Below are positions 50,126 to 63,679 of a stretch of 64,000 nucleotides of DNA, piece by piece; within the stretch, counting starts at the first letter, position 1; every line of letters begins with the position of its first letter. The position numbers were made by a program, and so were the translations under genes. The DNA is from Limnomonas spitsbergensis (Eukaryota; Chlorophyta; Chlorophyceae; Chlamydomonadales), in contig JAYJMM010000020.1 in the NCBI GenBank assembly GCA_037349105.1, positions 180,001 through 244,000 of the forward strand, given 5' to 3'. Below the pieces are notes generated by a model. That model searched no databases. It was not told the origin of the DNA and was given only the letters and a program-made list of their open reading frames with translations.

Positions 50126-51201
50126 CTGCTGACACATGTCTGTGAACCCAACGATGTCTGCAAACAGCAACGTGACATCAGGATGCCACTCGACATAGTC
50201 CTGACTCCCCTTGGAAGTTAAAGAAGAAAACACCGGAGAAGATGGCAGCTGCGGTGACGGCACTCCGAGCGGCCGCAGTTGTTGCTGCGGCCACAGCAGC
50301 TGCGACAGCCCAGACCAGTGCTGTTTCTGACGCACAGCGTAGCCTACTGACGCCGACTGTGCCATGATTGACCGCAGCCTCCTCAGGTTTCCACTGGTGG
50401 TCCAGCCCGCGGCGTATGAGTCTCCCTGGTCAGCAGCTACAGCGCCGGCGACCTCGACACCTGCCACAGATAAGGCTGTCGCTGCCGCTGCTTCGACAAC
50501 GGCGGCCGCCTTTGCTTTTGCGGCTTCTACTACCGCAGCCGCTGCTGATGCGGCGGTCTCCACCACAGCCGGCGCCGCGGCTGACGATGACGACGTGACT
50601 ATTGTCGTGGCTGCGAGCGTCGCCGCGGCCTCAACGATCGCCGCAGCAGCAGTCGCCGCTGCTTTGACGACGGCGGCAGCGGCGGCTTCGACCACGGCCG
50701 GCGTCGTATCTGTCGTAGACGCATCGAACACAGCTGCCGCCGCCGCCGCTGCCACTGCTTCAACTACTGCTGCAGCTGCCACCGCTGCCGCCTCAACAAC
50801 AGCCGCTGCCACTGCTGTCGCCGCTGTCGCTGCCTCCACCACAGTCGCATGTGACAAACGCCTGGACCTGGAGCGATATAGCACCGGCTCCTGCGCCCTT
50901 GCCTGGTTGTTTTCTGGCCTCCTCCCCCTCCGCTTCCTTCTCCGCCTCCTTCCTTCGTCCCCCCTCCTTCGTTCCCCCATACCTGCGAGTACCGCCCGTC
51001 CTCAGTCCCCCTAATTTTCGCCCTCTCAGCAGCCGAAACGCCCTTCCACGTAAGTAGGCAAGACTTGTGCCTCCGTACCCGCCCGCGCTGACGAGCCAAA
51101 ACAACCGGCTCGTCATAATGCTGATTTCTCATCAAGCGATCCTCAATCACCACTCGTGTCATGTCCATGCTGCCATTACGTCTCCCGCGCTGTGACATCA
51201 T
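50126..51201 (-). pseudogene. Cyclase fragment, unit 1 (exon A only)
   Basis: On the minus strand an Ala/Val-rich stretch leads to P-D-V-T-L-L-F-A-D-I-V-G-F-T-D-M-C-Q-Q, the start of a class III nucleotide cyclase catalytic domain with its metal-binding Asp. It ends at a CAG/GTACGG splice donor (last exon base 50,126). Upstream it reads M-M-S-Q-R-G-R-R-N-G near 51,201, but the upstream part and the Ala-rich part are in different frames here. Exon B is missing because the array ends to the left, so this copy cannot make a cyclase. Confidence 0.75.
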
Positions 51202-51339
51202 TGGTCCTGAAAGGAACCGCGGGACAATCCCACCGTTGCCTTGGCCAGCCGCCCACCGCCCATCCTCGGTGCCCTCGCTCCCGTCATCACCGTCGTCTTC
51301 GCTCCATTGCTTGACGCAGAAAGGGCCGTGTGTAAAAAC

Positions 51340-51670
51340 GATTTGTTGTTCAAAACGCCCCAAGTGCCGTCAAGGGAGTCCTCATCCTTAAGGTGCGCAT
51401 CCTAAGGGGAAAGGGCAATGAATCTGTTAATGAAAGAGAAGTCCAAAAATCATGAAATAGTTGCTTACAAAAAATAGCAGTCGACAATGAAACAGACTAT
51501 TGGTATTTTCATAAAAGAGTAGTCACAACTTCAGCAGATAATGGTCTTCATGATGCATGTGCACCCCTGGTGCACCCCACGGTGAAAGAAGGACGGTTGC
51601 AAGAGAAGTGCGCCATGGTGAAAGAATATTCGAAAATGAAAACTGCAAATGATGTGAGCAACGTCCCCTT
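51340..51670. other. Segment present in units 1 and 4 only
   Basis: About 330 bp beginning 'aacgatttgttgttcaaaac' and ending before the 'tgtcccgcctgtctcaatac' block also occur at about 62,970-63,310 but are absent from units 2 and 3. It carries no coding sequence. Confidence 0.75.
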
Positions 51671-51719
51671 GGCAATGTCCCGCCTGTCTCAATACCACCT
51701 CCCGCTTGCATGCATCTTG

Positions 51720-52025
51720 CCAACATGCCTGCATGCAAGCCTCCCTGCCTCCTGTCACCCTGTCTGCCTCATGCCTGCCTGCCTCCTGCCTGCCTGCCTG
51801 CCTCCGCCTGCCTCCTGCCTGCCTGCCTCATGTCTGCCTGCCTCCTCCCTGTCTGCCCCCATCATGCAAGCCTGCCTGCCTCCTTCCTTCCTACCTCCAG
51901 TCTACCTCTGTCCTTACTTACTGCCCCCTGACTGCCTCTTGCCTGTCTGCCTCATGTCTGCCTCATGCATGCCTCATGCCTGCCTCCTACCTGCCTCATG
52001 TCTGCCTCCTACCTGCCTCTTGCCT
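51720..52025. repeat. CCTGCCTG/CCTCCTG microsatellite (also at 55,085, 59,090 and 63,355)
   Basis: CTGCCTGCCTCCTGCC-type repeats occur once per unit (51,720-52,025; 55,085-55,445; 59,090-59,425; 63,355-63,675) with different lengths. They leave several frames open and give Cys/Pro/Leu-rich peptides that are not genes. Confidence 0.9.
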
Positions 52026-52034
52026 GGTATGAGG

Positions 52035-52870
52035 GTTTTGATATATGAGTTTAGGGATGATGATTTAGGGGTGGGGTTCTTGGGATGAGGGTTTGTGGAT
52101 GAGGGTTTAAGAATGCGGGTTCATGGATGAGAGTATATGGATGTGGGTTTATGGATAAGGGTTTAGGGATCATGGCTCATGGATTAGGGTTTCGAGATGC
52201 GGGTTCAAGGGATGGGGGTTCATGGATGACAGTTCAGGGGTGAATGGTAAGGGATGAGAGTTAGTGGATGAGGGTTTAGGGATGAGGGTTTATTGACGAT
52301 GGCTTATGAATGCGGGTTTATGAATGAGGGGTTATGAATGAGGGTTTGGGATGGGGGTTGAGGGATGAGGGCTCAGGGATAAAGGTTGTGGATGCGGGTT
52401 TAGGGATTGGAGTTTAGGAATGATGGTTTATGAATGCGGGTTCATGAATGAGGATTCATGGATGAGGGTTTATGAATGAGGGTTCGTGGATGAGGGTTTA
52501 TGAATGCGGGTTCGTGGATGAGGGTTTATGAATGCGGGTTCATTAATGAGGGTTTATGCATGAGGGTTCAGGGATGAGGGGTTGTGAATGATAGTTCATG
52601 GATGAGGGTTTATGAATAAGTGTTCATGAATGCGGGTTTGTGAATGAGGGTTTATGTATGCGGGTTTATGGATGATGGTTTATGGATGAGGGTTCCTGGA
52701 TGCGGGTGTATGGATGAGGGTTTATGAATGAGGGTTTATGAATGAGGGTTTATGTATGAGGATTTATGGATGATGGATCATGGATGATGGTTCATGAATG
52801 AGGGTTTATAAATGAGGGTTTATGAATGAGGGTTTGTGAATGAGGTTTTATGGATGAGGGTTTATGGATG
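52035..52870. repeat. GATGAGGGTTTAT-type minisatellite, unit 1
   Basis: A 13-15 base unit (ATGAGGGTTTATGA / ATGAGGGTTCATGG variants) is repeated about 55-60 times. It lies downstream of the exon B copy on the minus strand. Confidence 0.9.
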
Positions 52871-52906
52871 GGGTATACCCAGCGAGCTCAACCTGCATTA
52901 ACCCAC

Positions 52907-54921
52907 CTCTCTGCGTGGTTTTTGTCCTCATGTTGCAGCCCTGATGCGGCAAAGTAGCAGTCCCCGATAGTCTCAATCGTGTACACGGGTTGGGTCATGG
53001 TCATGGCATCAAAGTGTGAGTAGAGCTCATTCAGCATGGACATCACGGCCAGGGACTTAACCTGTGTGGAAGGGAGGAGAGGCGGGAAGAGAAGTGAAAG
53101 ACATATCATAACCTGGGGACTTAACTTTTGTGGGGCTGATTTGGAGGCAGGGTCGTCAAAGTGTGACTACAGCTTATTCAGCATATACATCACGGCTTGG
53201 GGCTCAACCTGTGAACAGAGAGTGAGAAGCAGGGAGGGATTAAGAGGGAGCTCCTCCTAGGTGGGGAGGAGAAGCAAACCAATGGAAGTCGGAGGGGGCC
53301 TAGTTTTATAGGGAGGGAGAAGCAGGGAGGGATTAAGGGGGCGCTCCACCTAGGTGGGGAGGAGAAGCAAAATAATGAAAGTCAGAGGGGGGCCTAGTTG
53401 TCGGGAGGGAGAAGCAGTGAGGGGAGAGGGGCCAAACAAGAGGGACACGAGGGACAGGAAGGGAAGGGGGGGGGGGGGGAAAGGAGTAGCCAAGCAATTT
53501 ATGTGCAGAGATTTGTTTTGTAATCAAATCCATGAACTCTCTATTATGTCGGCCCTATTGTATCCCGCAGCACGTGGCTTTTGCTGAAGTCATTTATTTT
53601 GACGGGGGGGGGGCTACATAAAGGGGAGGAATTCAACGTATTCACTATACCATTTAAATGTATTATATACAATTGGTTTGATCAGCCAATGCCCAAAGTG
53701 CCTGCGGGATATAAGGCACACATCCGTAAACCCGACAATGGCATCTAACAACAGCGTGACATCGGGGTGCCACTCGGCACAGTTTTTAAGCCAACTGGAT
53801 ACACTAGATCCACCAGATCTACTAGCTCTAACCCCATGCCGTACCTGCTGGCACATGTCTGTGAACCCAACAATGTCTGCAAACAGCAGCGTGACATCAG
53901 GATGCCACTCGGCATTGTCCTGAATCCCCTTGGAAGTTGGAAAAGAAAACACCGGAGAAGATGGCAGCTGCGGTGACGGCACTCCGAGCGGCCGCAGCTC
54001 TTGCTGCGGCCACAGGAGCTGCGACAGCCCAGACCAGTGCTGTTTCTGACGCACAGCGTAGCCTACTGACGCCGACTGTGCCATGATTGACCGCAGCCTC
54101 CTCAGGCTTCCACTGGTGGTCCAGCCCGCGGCGTATGAGTCTCCCTGGTCAGCAGCTACAGCGCCGGCGACCTCGACACCTGCCACAGATAAGGCTGTCG
54201 CTGCCGCTGCTTCGACAACGGCGGCCGCCTTTGCTTTTGCGGCTTCTACTACCGCAGCCGCTGCCGATGCGGCGGTCTCCACCACAGCCGGCGCCGCGGC
54301 TGACAATGACGACGTGACTATTGTCGTGGCTGCGAGCGTCGCCGCGGCCTCAACGATCGCCGCAGCAGCAGTCGCCGCTGCTTTGACGACGGCGGCAGCG
54401 GCGGCTTCGACCACGGCCGGCGTCGCATCTGTCGTAGACGCATCGAACACAGCTACCGCCGCCGCCGCTGCCACTGCTTCAACTACTGCTGCAGCTGCTA
54501 CCGCTGCCGCCTCAACAACAGCCGCTGCCACTGCTGCCGCCGCTGTCGCTGCCTCCACCACAGTCGCCTTTGACAAACGCCTGGACCTGGAGCGATATAG
54601 CACCGGCTCCTGCGCCTTCGCCTGGTTGTTTTCTGGCCTCCTCCCCCTCCGCCTCCTTCTCCGCCTCCTTCCTCCTTCCTCCCCCCCTTCGTTCCCCCAT
54701 ACCTGCGAGTACCGCCCGTCCTCAGTCCCCCTAATCTTCGCCCTCTCAGCAGCCGAAACGCCCTTCCACGTAAGTAGGCAAGACTTATGCCTCCGTACCC
54801 GCCCGCGCTGACGAGCCAAAACAACCGGCTCGTCATAATGCTGATTTCTCATCAAGCGATCCTCAATCACCACTCGTGTCAAGTCCATGCTGCCATTACG
54901 TCTCCCGCGATGTGACATCAT
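52907..54921 (-). pseudogene. Cyclase fragment, unit 2 (exons A and B)
   Basis: Exon A reads from a Met at 54,921 through an R/K-rich and an Ala/Val-rich low-complexity part to the V-T-L-L-F-A-D-I-V-G-F-T-D-M-C motif and ends at a CAG/GTACGG donor (53,845). After a 783-base intron, exon B (53,061-52,907) starts after CACACAG and reads V-K-S-L-A-V-M-S-M-L-N-E-L-Y-S-H-F-D, then E-T-I-G-D-C-Y-F-A-A-S-G-L and N-H-A-E-R, ending at a GTGGGT donor. Both are in phase and fit the first half of a class III adenylate/guanylate cyclase catalytic domain. The rest of the domain is absent from the window. The intron contains decayed second copies of both exon parts (DAIVGFTDVC at about 53,700-53,790 and a VEPQAVMYMLNKL-stop piece at about 53,145-53,215). 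This is the best preserved copy. Confidence 0.8.
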
Positions 54922-55449
54922 TGGTCCTGAAAGGAACCGCGGGACAATCCCACCGTTGCCTTGGCCGGCCGCCCACCGCCCATCCTCGGTGCCCTCGCTC
55001 CCGTCATCACCGTCGTCTTCGCTCCATTGCTTGACGCAGAAAGGGCCGTGTGCAATGCCCCGCCTGTCTCAATACCACCTCCCGCTTGCATGCATCTTGC
55101 CAACATGCATGCATGCAAGCCTCCCTGCCTCCTGTCACCCTGTCTGCCTCCTGCCTGCCTGCCTCCTGCCTCCTGCCTCCTGCCTGCCTGCCTGCCTCCG
55201 CCTGCCTCCTGCCTGCCTGCCTCATGTCTGCCTGCCTCCTCCCTGTCTGCCCCCATCATGCAAGCCTGCCTGCCTCCTTCTTTCCTGCCTCCAGTCTACC
55301 TCTGTCCTTCCTTCCTGCCCCCTGACTGCCTCTTGCCTGTCTGCCTCTTGCCTGTCTGCCTCTTGCATGTCTGCCGCATGTCTGCCTCCTGCCTGCCTCC
55401 TGCCTGCCTCCTACCTGCCTCCTGCCTGCCTCCTACCTGCCCTTTGCCT

Positions 55450-56735
55450 GGTATGAGGGTTTGGATATGTGAGTTTAGGGATGATGATTTAGGGGTGGGG
55501 TTCTTGGGATGAGGGTTTGGGGATGAGGGTTTAAGAATGCGGGTTCAGGGATGAGAGTATATGGATGTGGGTTTATGGATAAGGGTTTAGGGATCATGGC
55601 TCATGGATTAGGGTTTCGAGATGCGGGTTCAAGGGATGAGGGTTCATGGATGACAGTTCAGGGGTGAGGGGTAAGGGATGAGAGTTAATGGATGAGGGTT
55701 TATGGATGAGGGTTTATTGATGAGGGTTTATGAATGCGGGTTTATGAATGAGTGGTTATGAATGATGGTTTGAGATGGGGGTTGAGGGATGAGGGCTCAG
55801 GGATAAGGGTTATGGATGCGGGTTTAGGGATTGGAGTTTATTAATGAGGGTTTATGAATGAGGGTTCATGAATGAGGATTTATGAATGAGGGTTCATGGA
55901 TGAGGGCTTATGAATGAGGGTTCGTGGATGAGGGTTTATGAATGCGGGTTCATGGATGAGGGTTTATGAATGCGGGTTCATTAATGAGGGTTTATGTATG
56001 AGGGTTCAGGGATGAGGGGTTATGAATGATAGTTCATGGATGAGGGTTTATGAATGATGGTTCATGGATGAGGGTTCATGGATGAAAGTCCATGGATGAG
56101 GGTTCATGGATTAGGGTTTTTGAATGAGGGTTTATGAATGAGGGTGCATGGATGAGGGTTCATTAATGAGGGTTCATTTATGAGGGTTTATGAATGCGGG
56201 TTTATGGATGAGGGATCATTAATGGGGTTTAATGAATGAGGGTTCATGTGTGAGGTTTTATGAATGAAGTTTCGTGGATGAGGGTTTATGCATGAGGGTT
56301 CATGGATGAGGTTTATGAATGACGGTTCATGGATGAGGGTTCATGGATGAGGGTTTATGGATGCGGGTTCATGGATGATGGTTTATGTATAAGGGTTCAT
56401 GAATGCGGGTTTGTGAATGAGGGTTTATGGATGAGGGTTTATGGATGCGGGTGTATGGATGAGGGTGCATGGATGCGGGTGTATGGATGAGGGTTTATGG
56501 ATGAGGGTTCATGGATGCGGGTTTATGGACGAGGGTTTATGAATGAGGGTTTATGGATGAGGGATCATGGATGAGGGTTCATGGATGAGGGTGTATGAAT
56601 GAGGGTGTATGAATGAGGGTTCATGAATGAAGGTTTATGAATGAGAATTTATGGATAGGGGTTAATAAATGAGGGTTTATGAATGAGGGTTTATGAATGA
56701 GGTTTTATGGATGAGGGTTTATGGATGGGGTATAC
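55450..56735. repeat. GATGAGGGTTTAT-type minisatellite, unit 2
   Basis: Same minisatellite as in unit 1 but about 450 bp longer. The order of variants is almost the same as in unit 3. Confidence 0.9.
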
Positions 56736-56763
56736 CCAGCGAGCTCAACCTGCATTAACCCAC

Positions 56764-58907
56764 CTCTCTGCGTGGTTTTGGTCCTCATGTTGCAGCCCTG
56801 ATGCGGCAAAGTATCAGTCCCCGATAGTCTCAATCTTGTACACGGGTTGGGTCATGGTCGTGGCATCAAAGTGTGAGTAGAGCTCATTCAGCATGGACAT
56901 CACGGCCAGGGACTCAACCTGTGTGGAGGGGAGGAGAGGCGGGAAGAGAAATGAAAGACATATCAGAACCTGGGGACTTAACTTTTGTGGGGCTGAGTTG
57001 GAGGCAGGGTCGTCAAAGTGTGACTACAGCTTATTCAGCATATACATCACGGCTTGGGGCTCAACCTGTGAACAGAGAGTGAGAAGCAGGGAGGGATTAA
57101 GAGGGAGCTCCTCCTAGGTGGGGAAGAGAAGCAAACCAATGGAAGTCAGAGGGGGGCCTAGTTTTATAGGGAGGGAGAAGCAGGGAGGGGAGAGGGGCCA
57201 AACAAGAGGGACACGAGGGACAGGAAGAGAAGGGGGGAGGGAGGAAAGGAGTATCCAAACAAGTTATGTGTAGAGATTTGTTTTGTAATCAAATCCATGA
57301 ACTCTCTATTATGTCGGCCCTATTGTATCCCGCAGCACGTGGCTTTTGCTGAAGTCATTTATTTTGACGGGGGAGGCTACATAAAGGGGAGGAATTCAAC
57401 GTATTCACTATACCATTTAAATGTATTATATACAATTGGTTTGACCAGCCAATGCCCAAAGTGCCTGCGGGATATAAGGCACACATCCGTAAACCCGACA
57501 ATGGCATCTAACAACAGCCATGAACTCTCTATTATGTCGGCCCTATTGTATCCCGCAGCACGTGGCTTTTGCTGAAGTCATTTATTTTGACGGGGGAGGC
57601 TACATAAAGGGGAGGAATTCAACGTATTCACTATACCATTTAAATGTATTATATACAATTGGTTTGACCAGCCAATGCCCAAAGTGCCTGCGGGATATAA
57701 GGCACACATCCTTAAACCCAACAATGGCATCTAACAACAGCGTGACATCGGGGTGCCACTCGGCACAGTTTTTAAGCCAACTGGATACACTAGATCCACC
57801 AGATCTACTAGATATAACCCCATGCCGTACCTGCTGGCACATGTCTGTGAACCCAACAATGTCTGCAAACAGCAGCGTGACATCAGGATGCCACTCGGCA
57901 TTGTCCTGACTCCCCTTGGAAGTTGGAAAAGAAAACACCGGAGAAGATGGCAGCTGCGGTGACGGCACTCCGAGCGGCCGCAGCTCTTGCTGCGGCCACA
58001 GGAGCTGCGACAGCCCAGACCAGTGCTGTTTCTGACGCACAGCGTAGCCTACTGACGCCGACTGTGCCATGATTGACCGCAGCCTCCTCAGGCTTCCACT
58101 GGTGGTCCAGCCCGCGGCGTATGAGTCTCCCTGGTCAGCAGCTACAGCGCCGGCGACCTCGACACCTGCCACAGATAAGGCTGTCGCTGCCGCTGCTTCG
58201 ACAACGGCGGCCGCCTTTGCTTTTGCGGCTTCTACTACCGCAGCCGCTGCCGATGCGGTGGTCTCCACCACAGCCGGCGCCGCGGCTGACGATGACGACG
58301 TGACTATTGTCGTGGCTGCGAGCGTCGCCGCGGCCTCAACGATCGCCGCAGCAGCAGTCGCCGCTGCTTTGACGACGGCGGCAGCGGCGGCTTCGACCAC
58401 GGCCGGCGTCGCATCTGTCGTAGACGCATCGAACACAGCTACCGCCGCCGCCGCTGCCACTGCTTCAACTACTGCTGCAGCTGCTACCGCTGCCGCCTCA
58501 ACAACAGCCGCTGCCACTGCTGCCGCCGCTGTCGCTGCCTCCACCACAGTCGCCTGTGACAAACGCCTGGACCTGGAGCGATATAGCACCGGCTCCTGCG
58601 CCTTCGCCTGGTTGTTTTCTGGCCTCCTCCCCCTCCGCCTCCTTCTCCGCCTCCTTCCTCCGTCCTCCCCCCCTTCGTTCCCCCATACCTGCGAGTACCG
58701 CCCGTCCTCAGTCCCCCTAATCTTCGCCCTCTCAGCAGCCGAAACGCCCTTCCACGTAAGTAGGCAAGACTTATGCCTCCGTACCCGCCCGCGCTGACGA
58801 GCCAAAACAACCGGCTCGTCATAATGCTGATTTCTCATCAAGCGATCCTCAATCACCACTCGTGTCAAGTCCATGCTGCCATTACGTCTCCCGCGATGTG
58901 ACATCAT
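56764..58907 (-). pseudogene. Cyclase fragment, unit 3 (exon B with stop)
   Basis: Layout is as in unit 2: exon A ends at 57,831 with the D-I-V-G-F-T motif, and exon B lies at 56,918-56,764. In exon B the Cys codon after I-G-D is TGA, so the frame is broken inside the catalytic domain. The 223-bp duplication lies within the intron region. Confidence 0.8.
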
Positions 58908-59429
58908 TGGTCCTGAAAGGAACCGCGGGACAATCCCACCGTTGCCTTGGCCGGCCGCCCACCGCCCATCCTCGGTGCCCTCGCTCCCGTCATCACCGTC
59001 GTCTTCGCTCCATTGCTTGACGCAGAAAGGGCCGTGTGCAATGCCCCGCCTGTCTCAATACCACCTCCCGCTTGCATGCATCTTGCCAACATGCCTGCAT
59101 GCAAGCCTCCCTGCCTCCTGTCACCCTGTCTGCCTCCTGCCTGCCTGCCTCCTGCCTCCTGCCTCCTGCCTCCTGCCTGCCTGCCTGCCTCCGCCTGCCT
59201 CCTGCCTGCCTGCCTCATGTCTGCCTGCCTCTTCCCTGTCTGCCCCCATCATGCAAGCCTGCCTGCCTCTTTCTTTCCTGCCTCCAGTCTACCTCTGTCC
59301 TTCCTTCCTGCCCCCTGACTGCCTCTTGCCTGTCTGCCTCTTGCATGTCTGCCTCATGTCTGCCTCCTGCCTGCCTCCTGCCTGCCTCCTACCTGCCTCC
59401 TGCCTGCCTCCTACCTGCCCTTTGCCTGG

Positions 59430-60712
59430 TATGAGGGTTTGGATATGTGAGTTTAGGGATGATGATTTAGGGGTGGGGTTCTTGGGATGAGGGTTTGGGG
59501 ATGAGGGTTTAAGAATGCGGGTTCAGGGATGAGAGTATATGGATGTGGGTTTATGGATAAGGGTTTAGGGATCATGGCTCATGGATTAGGGTTTCGAGAT
59601 GCGGGTTCAAGGGATGAGGGTTCATGGATGACAGTTCAGGGGTGAGGGGTAAGGGATGAGAGTTAATGGATGAGGGTTTATGGATGAGGGTTTATTGATG
59701 ACGGTTTATGAATGCGGGTTTATGAATGAGTGGTTATGAATGATGGTTTGAGATGGGGGTTGAGGGATGAGGGCTCATGGATAAGGGTTATGGATGCGGG
59801 TTTAGGGATTGGAGTTTATTAATGAGGGTTTATGAATGAGGGTTCATGAATGAGGATTTATGAATGAGGGTTCATGGATGAGGGCTTATGAATGAGGGTT
59901 CGTGGATAAGGGTTTATGAATGCGGGTTCATGGATGAGGGTTTATGAATGCGGGTTCATTAATGAGGGTTTATGTATGAGGGTTCAGGGATGAGGGGTTA
60001 TGAATGATAGTTCATGGATGAGGGTTTATGAATGATGGTTCATGGATGAGGGTTCATGGATGAAAGTCCATGGATGAGGGTTCATGGATTAGGGTTTTTG
60101 AATGAGGGTTTATGAATGAGGGTGCATGGATGAGGGTTCATTAATGAGGGTTCATTTATGAGGGTTTATGAATGCGGGTTTATGGATGAGGGATCATTAA
60201 TGGGGTTTAATGAATGAGGGTTCATGTGTGAGGGTTTATGAATGCAGTTTCGTGGATGAGGGTTTATGCATGAGGGTTCATGGATGAGGTTTATGAATGA
60301 CGGTTCATGGATGAGGGTTCATGGATGAGGGTTTATGGATGCGGGTTCATGGATGATGGTTTATGTATAAGGGTTCATGAATGCGGGTTTGTGAATGAGG
60401 GTTTATGGATGAGGGTTTATGGATGCGGGTGTATGGATGAGGGTGCATGGATGCGGGTGTATGGATGAGGGTTTATGGATGAGGGTTCATGGATGCGGGT
60501 TTATGGACGAGGGTTTATGAATGAGGGTTTATGGATGAGGGATCATGGATGAGGGTTCATGGATGAGGGTGTATGAATGAGGGTGTATGAATGAGGGTTC
60601 ATGAATGAAGGTTTATGAATGAGAATTTATGGATAGGGGTTCATAAATGAGGGTTTATGAATGAGGGTTTATGAATGAGGTTTTATGGATGAGGGTTTAT
60701 GGATGGGGTATA
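59430..60712. repeat. GATGAGGGTTTAT-type minisatellite, unit 3
   Basis: Nearly the same length and variant order as at 55,450-56,735, with scattered substitutions. Confidence 0.9.
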
Positions 60713-60741
60713 CCCAGCGAGCTCAACCTGCATTAACCCAC

Positions 60742-62832
60742 CTCTCTGCGTGGTTTTGGTCCTCATGTTGCAGCCCTGATGCGGCAAAGTATCAGTCCCC
60801 GATAGTCTCAATCTTGTACACGGGTTGGGTCATGGTCGTGGCATCAAAGTGTGAGTAGAGCTCATTCAGCATGGACATCACGGCCAGGGACTCAACCTGT
60901 GTGGAGGGGAGGAGAGGCGGGAAGAGAAATGAAAGACATATCAGAACCTGGGGACTTGACTTTTGTGGGGCTGAGTTGGAGGCAGGGTCGTCAAAGTGTG
61001 AATACAGCTAATTCAGCATATACATCACGGCTTGGGGCTCAACCTGTGAACAGAGAGTGAGAAGCAGGGAGGGATTAAGAGGGAGCTCCTCCTAGGTGGG
61101 GAAGAGAAGCAAACCAATGGAAGTCGGAGGGGGCCTAGTTTTATAGGGAGGGAGAAGCAGGGAGGGGAGAGGGGCCAAACAAGAGGGACACGAGGGACAG
61201 GAAGAGAAGGGGGGAGGGAGGAAAGGAGTATCCAAACAAGTTATGTGTAGAGATTTGTTTTGTAATCAAATCCATGAACTCTCTATTATGTCGGCCCTAT
61301 TGTATCCCGCAGCACGTGGCTTTTGCTGAAGTCATTTATTTTGACGGGGGAGGCTACATAAAGGGGAGGAATTCAACGTATTCACTATACCATTTAAATG
61401 TATTATATACAATTGGTTTGACCAGCCAATGCCCAAAGTGCCTGCGGGATATAAGGCACACATCCGTAAACCCGACAATGGCATCTAACAACAGCCATGA
61501 ACTCTCTATTATGTCGGCCCTATTGTATCCCGCAGCACGTGGCTTTTGCTGAAGTCATTTATTTTGACGGGGGAGGCTACATAAAGGGGAGGAATTCAAC
61601 GTATTCACTATACCATTTAAATGTATTATATACAATTGGTTTGACCAGCCAATGCCCAAAGTGCCTGCGGGATATAAGGCACACATCCTTAAACCCAACA
61701 ATGGCATCTAACAACAGCGTGACATCGGGGTGCCACTCGGCACAGTTTTTAAGCCAACTGGATACACTAGATCCACCAGATCCACTAGATATAACCCCAT
61801 GCCGTACCTGCTGGCACATGTCTGTGAACCCAACAATGTCTGCAAACAGCAGCGTGACATCAGGATGCCACTCGGCATTGTCCTGACTCCCCTTGGAAGT
61901 TGGAAAAGAAAACACCGGAGAAGATGGCAGCTGCGGTGACGGCACTCCGAGCGGTCGCAGCTCTTGCTGCGGCCACAGGAGCTGCGACAGCCCAGACCAG
62001 TGCTGTTTCTGACGCACAGCGTAGCCTACTGACGCCGACTGTGCCATGATTGACCGCAGCCTCCTCAGGCTTCCACTGGTGGTCCAGCCCGCGGCGTATG
62101 AGTCTCCCTGGTCAGCAGCTACAGCGCCGGCGACCTCGACACCTGCCACAGATAAGGCTGTCGCTGCCGCTGCTTCGACAACGGCGGCCGCCTTTGCTTT
62201 TGCGGCTTCTACTACCGCAGCCGCTGCCGATGCGGCGGTCTCCACCACAGCCGGTGCCGCGGCTGACGATGACGACGTGACTATTGTCGTGGCTGCGAGC
62301 GTCGCCGCGGCCTCAACGATCGCCGCAGCAGCAGTCGCCGCTGCTTTGACGACGGCGGCAGCGGCGGCTTCGACCACGGCCGGCGTCGCATCTGTCGTAG
62401 ACGCATCGAACACAGCTGCCGCCGCCGCCGCTGTCACTGCTTCAACTAATGCTGCAGCTGCTACCGCTGCCGCCTCAACAACAGCCGCTGCCATTGCTGC
62501 CGCCGCTGTCGTTGCCTCCACCACAGTCGCCTGTGACAAACGCCTGGACCTGGAGCGATATAGCACCTGCTCCTGCGCCCTCGCCTGGTTGTTTTCTGGC
62601 CTCCTCCCCCTCCGCCTCCTTCTCCGCCTCCTTCCTCCGTCCTCCCCCCCTTCGTTCCCCCATACCTGCGAGTACCGCCCGTCCTCAGTCCCCCTAATCT
62701 TCGCCCTCTCAGCAGCCGAAGCGCCCTCAAAACAACCGGCTCGTCATAATGCTGATTTCTTATCAAGCGATCCTCAATCACCACTCGTGTCAAGTCCATG
62801 CTGCCATTACGTCTCGCGCGCTGTGACATCAT
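60742..62832 (-). pseudogene. Cyclase fragment, unit 4 (exon B with stop, exon A rearranged)
   Basis: Exon A ends at 61,808 and exon B lies at 60,896-60,742, with the same TGA after I-G-D as unit 3. The upstream part has lost about 65 bases near 62,728 relative to the other units, which changes its frame after V-V-L-R. Units 3 and 4 share both the nonsense codon and the 223-bp duplication, so they separated most recently. Confidence 0.78.
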
Positions 62833-63679
62833 TGGTCATGAAAGGAACCGCGGGGCAATCCCACCGTTGCCTTGGCCGGCCGCCCACCGCCCATCCTCGG
62901 TGCCCTCGCTCCCGTCATCACTGTCGTCTTCGCTCCATTGTTTGACGCGGGGAGGGCGCGTGTGTAAAACGATTTGTTGTTCAAAACGCCCCAGGTGCCG
63001 TCAAGGGGGTCCTCATCCTTGGGGTGCGCACCCTAAGGGGAAAGGGCGATGAATCTGTTAATAAAAGACAAGTCCAAAAATCATGAAATAGTTGCTTACA
63101 AAAAATAGCAGTCGACAATGAAACAGACTATTGGTATTTTCATGAAAGAGTAGTCACAACTTCAGCAGATAATGGTCTTCATGATGCATGTGCACCCCTG
63201 CTGTACCCCACGGTGAAAGAAGGACGGTTGCAAGAGAAGTGCGCCATGGTGAAAGAAAATTCGAAAATGAATACTGCAAAATGATGTGAGCAACGTCCCC
63301 TTGGCAATGTCCCGCCTGTCTCAATACCACCTCCCGCTTGCATGCATCTTGCCAACATGCCTGCATGCAAGCATCCCTGCCTCTTGTCACCCTGTCTGCC
63401 TCCTGCCTGCCTGCCTCATGCCTGTCTGCCTGCCTCCGCCTGCCTCCTGCCTGCCTGCCTCATGTCTGCCTGCCTCCTCCCTGTCTGCCCCCATCATGCA
63501 AGCCTGCCTGCCTCCTTCCTTCCTGCCTCCAGTCTACCTCTGTCCTTCCTTCCTGCCCCCTGACTGCCTCTTGCCTGTCTGCCTCTTGCCTGTCTGCCTC
63601 ATGTCTGCCTCTTGCCTGTCTGCCTCATGTCTGCCTCCTACCTGCCTCCTGCCTGCCTCCTACCTGCCTCTTGCCTGGT

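Noticed and set aside
49982..62945. Long open frames on both strands over the Ala-rich parts of the array (for example 54,083-54,811 plus, opposite 53,614-54,921 minus)
   Set aside because: GCN-rich low-complexity DNA stays open on both strands. Only the minus strand shows a known motif with splice sites, so I took the plus-strand frames as shadows.
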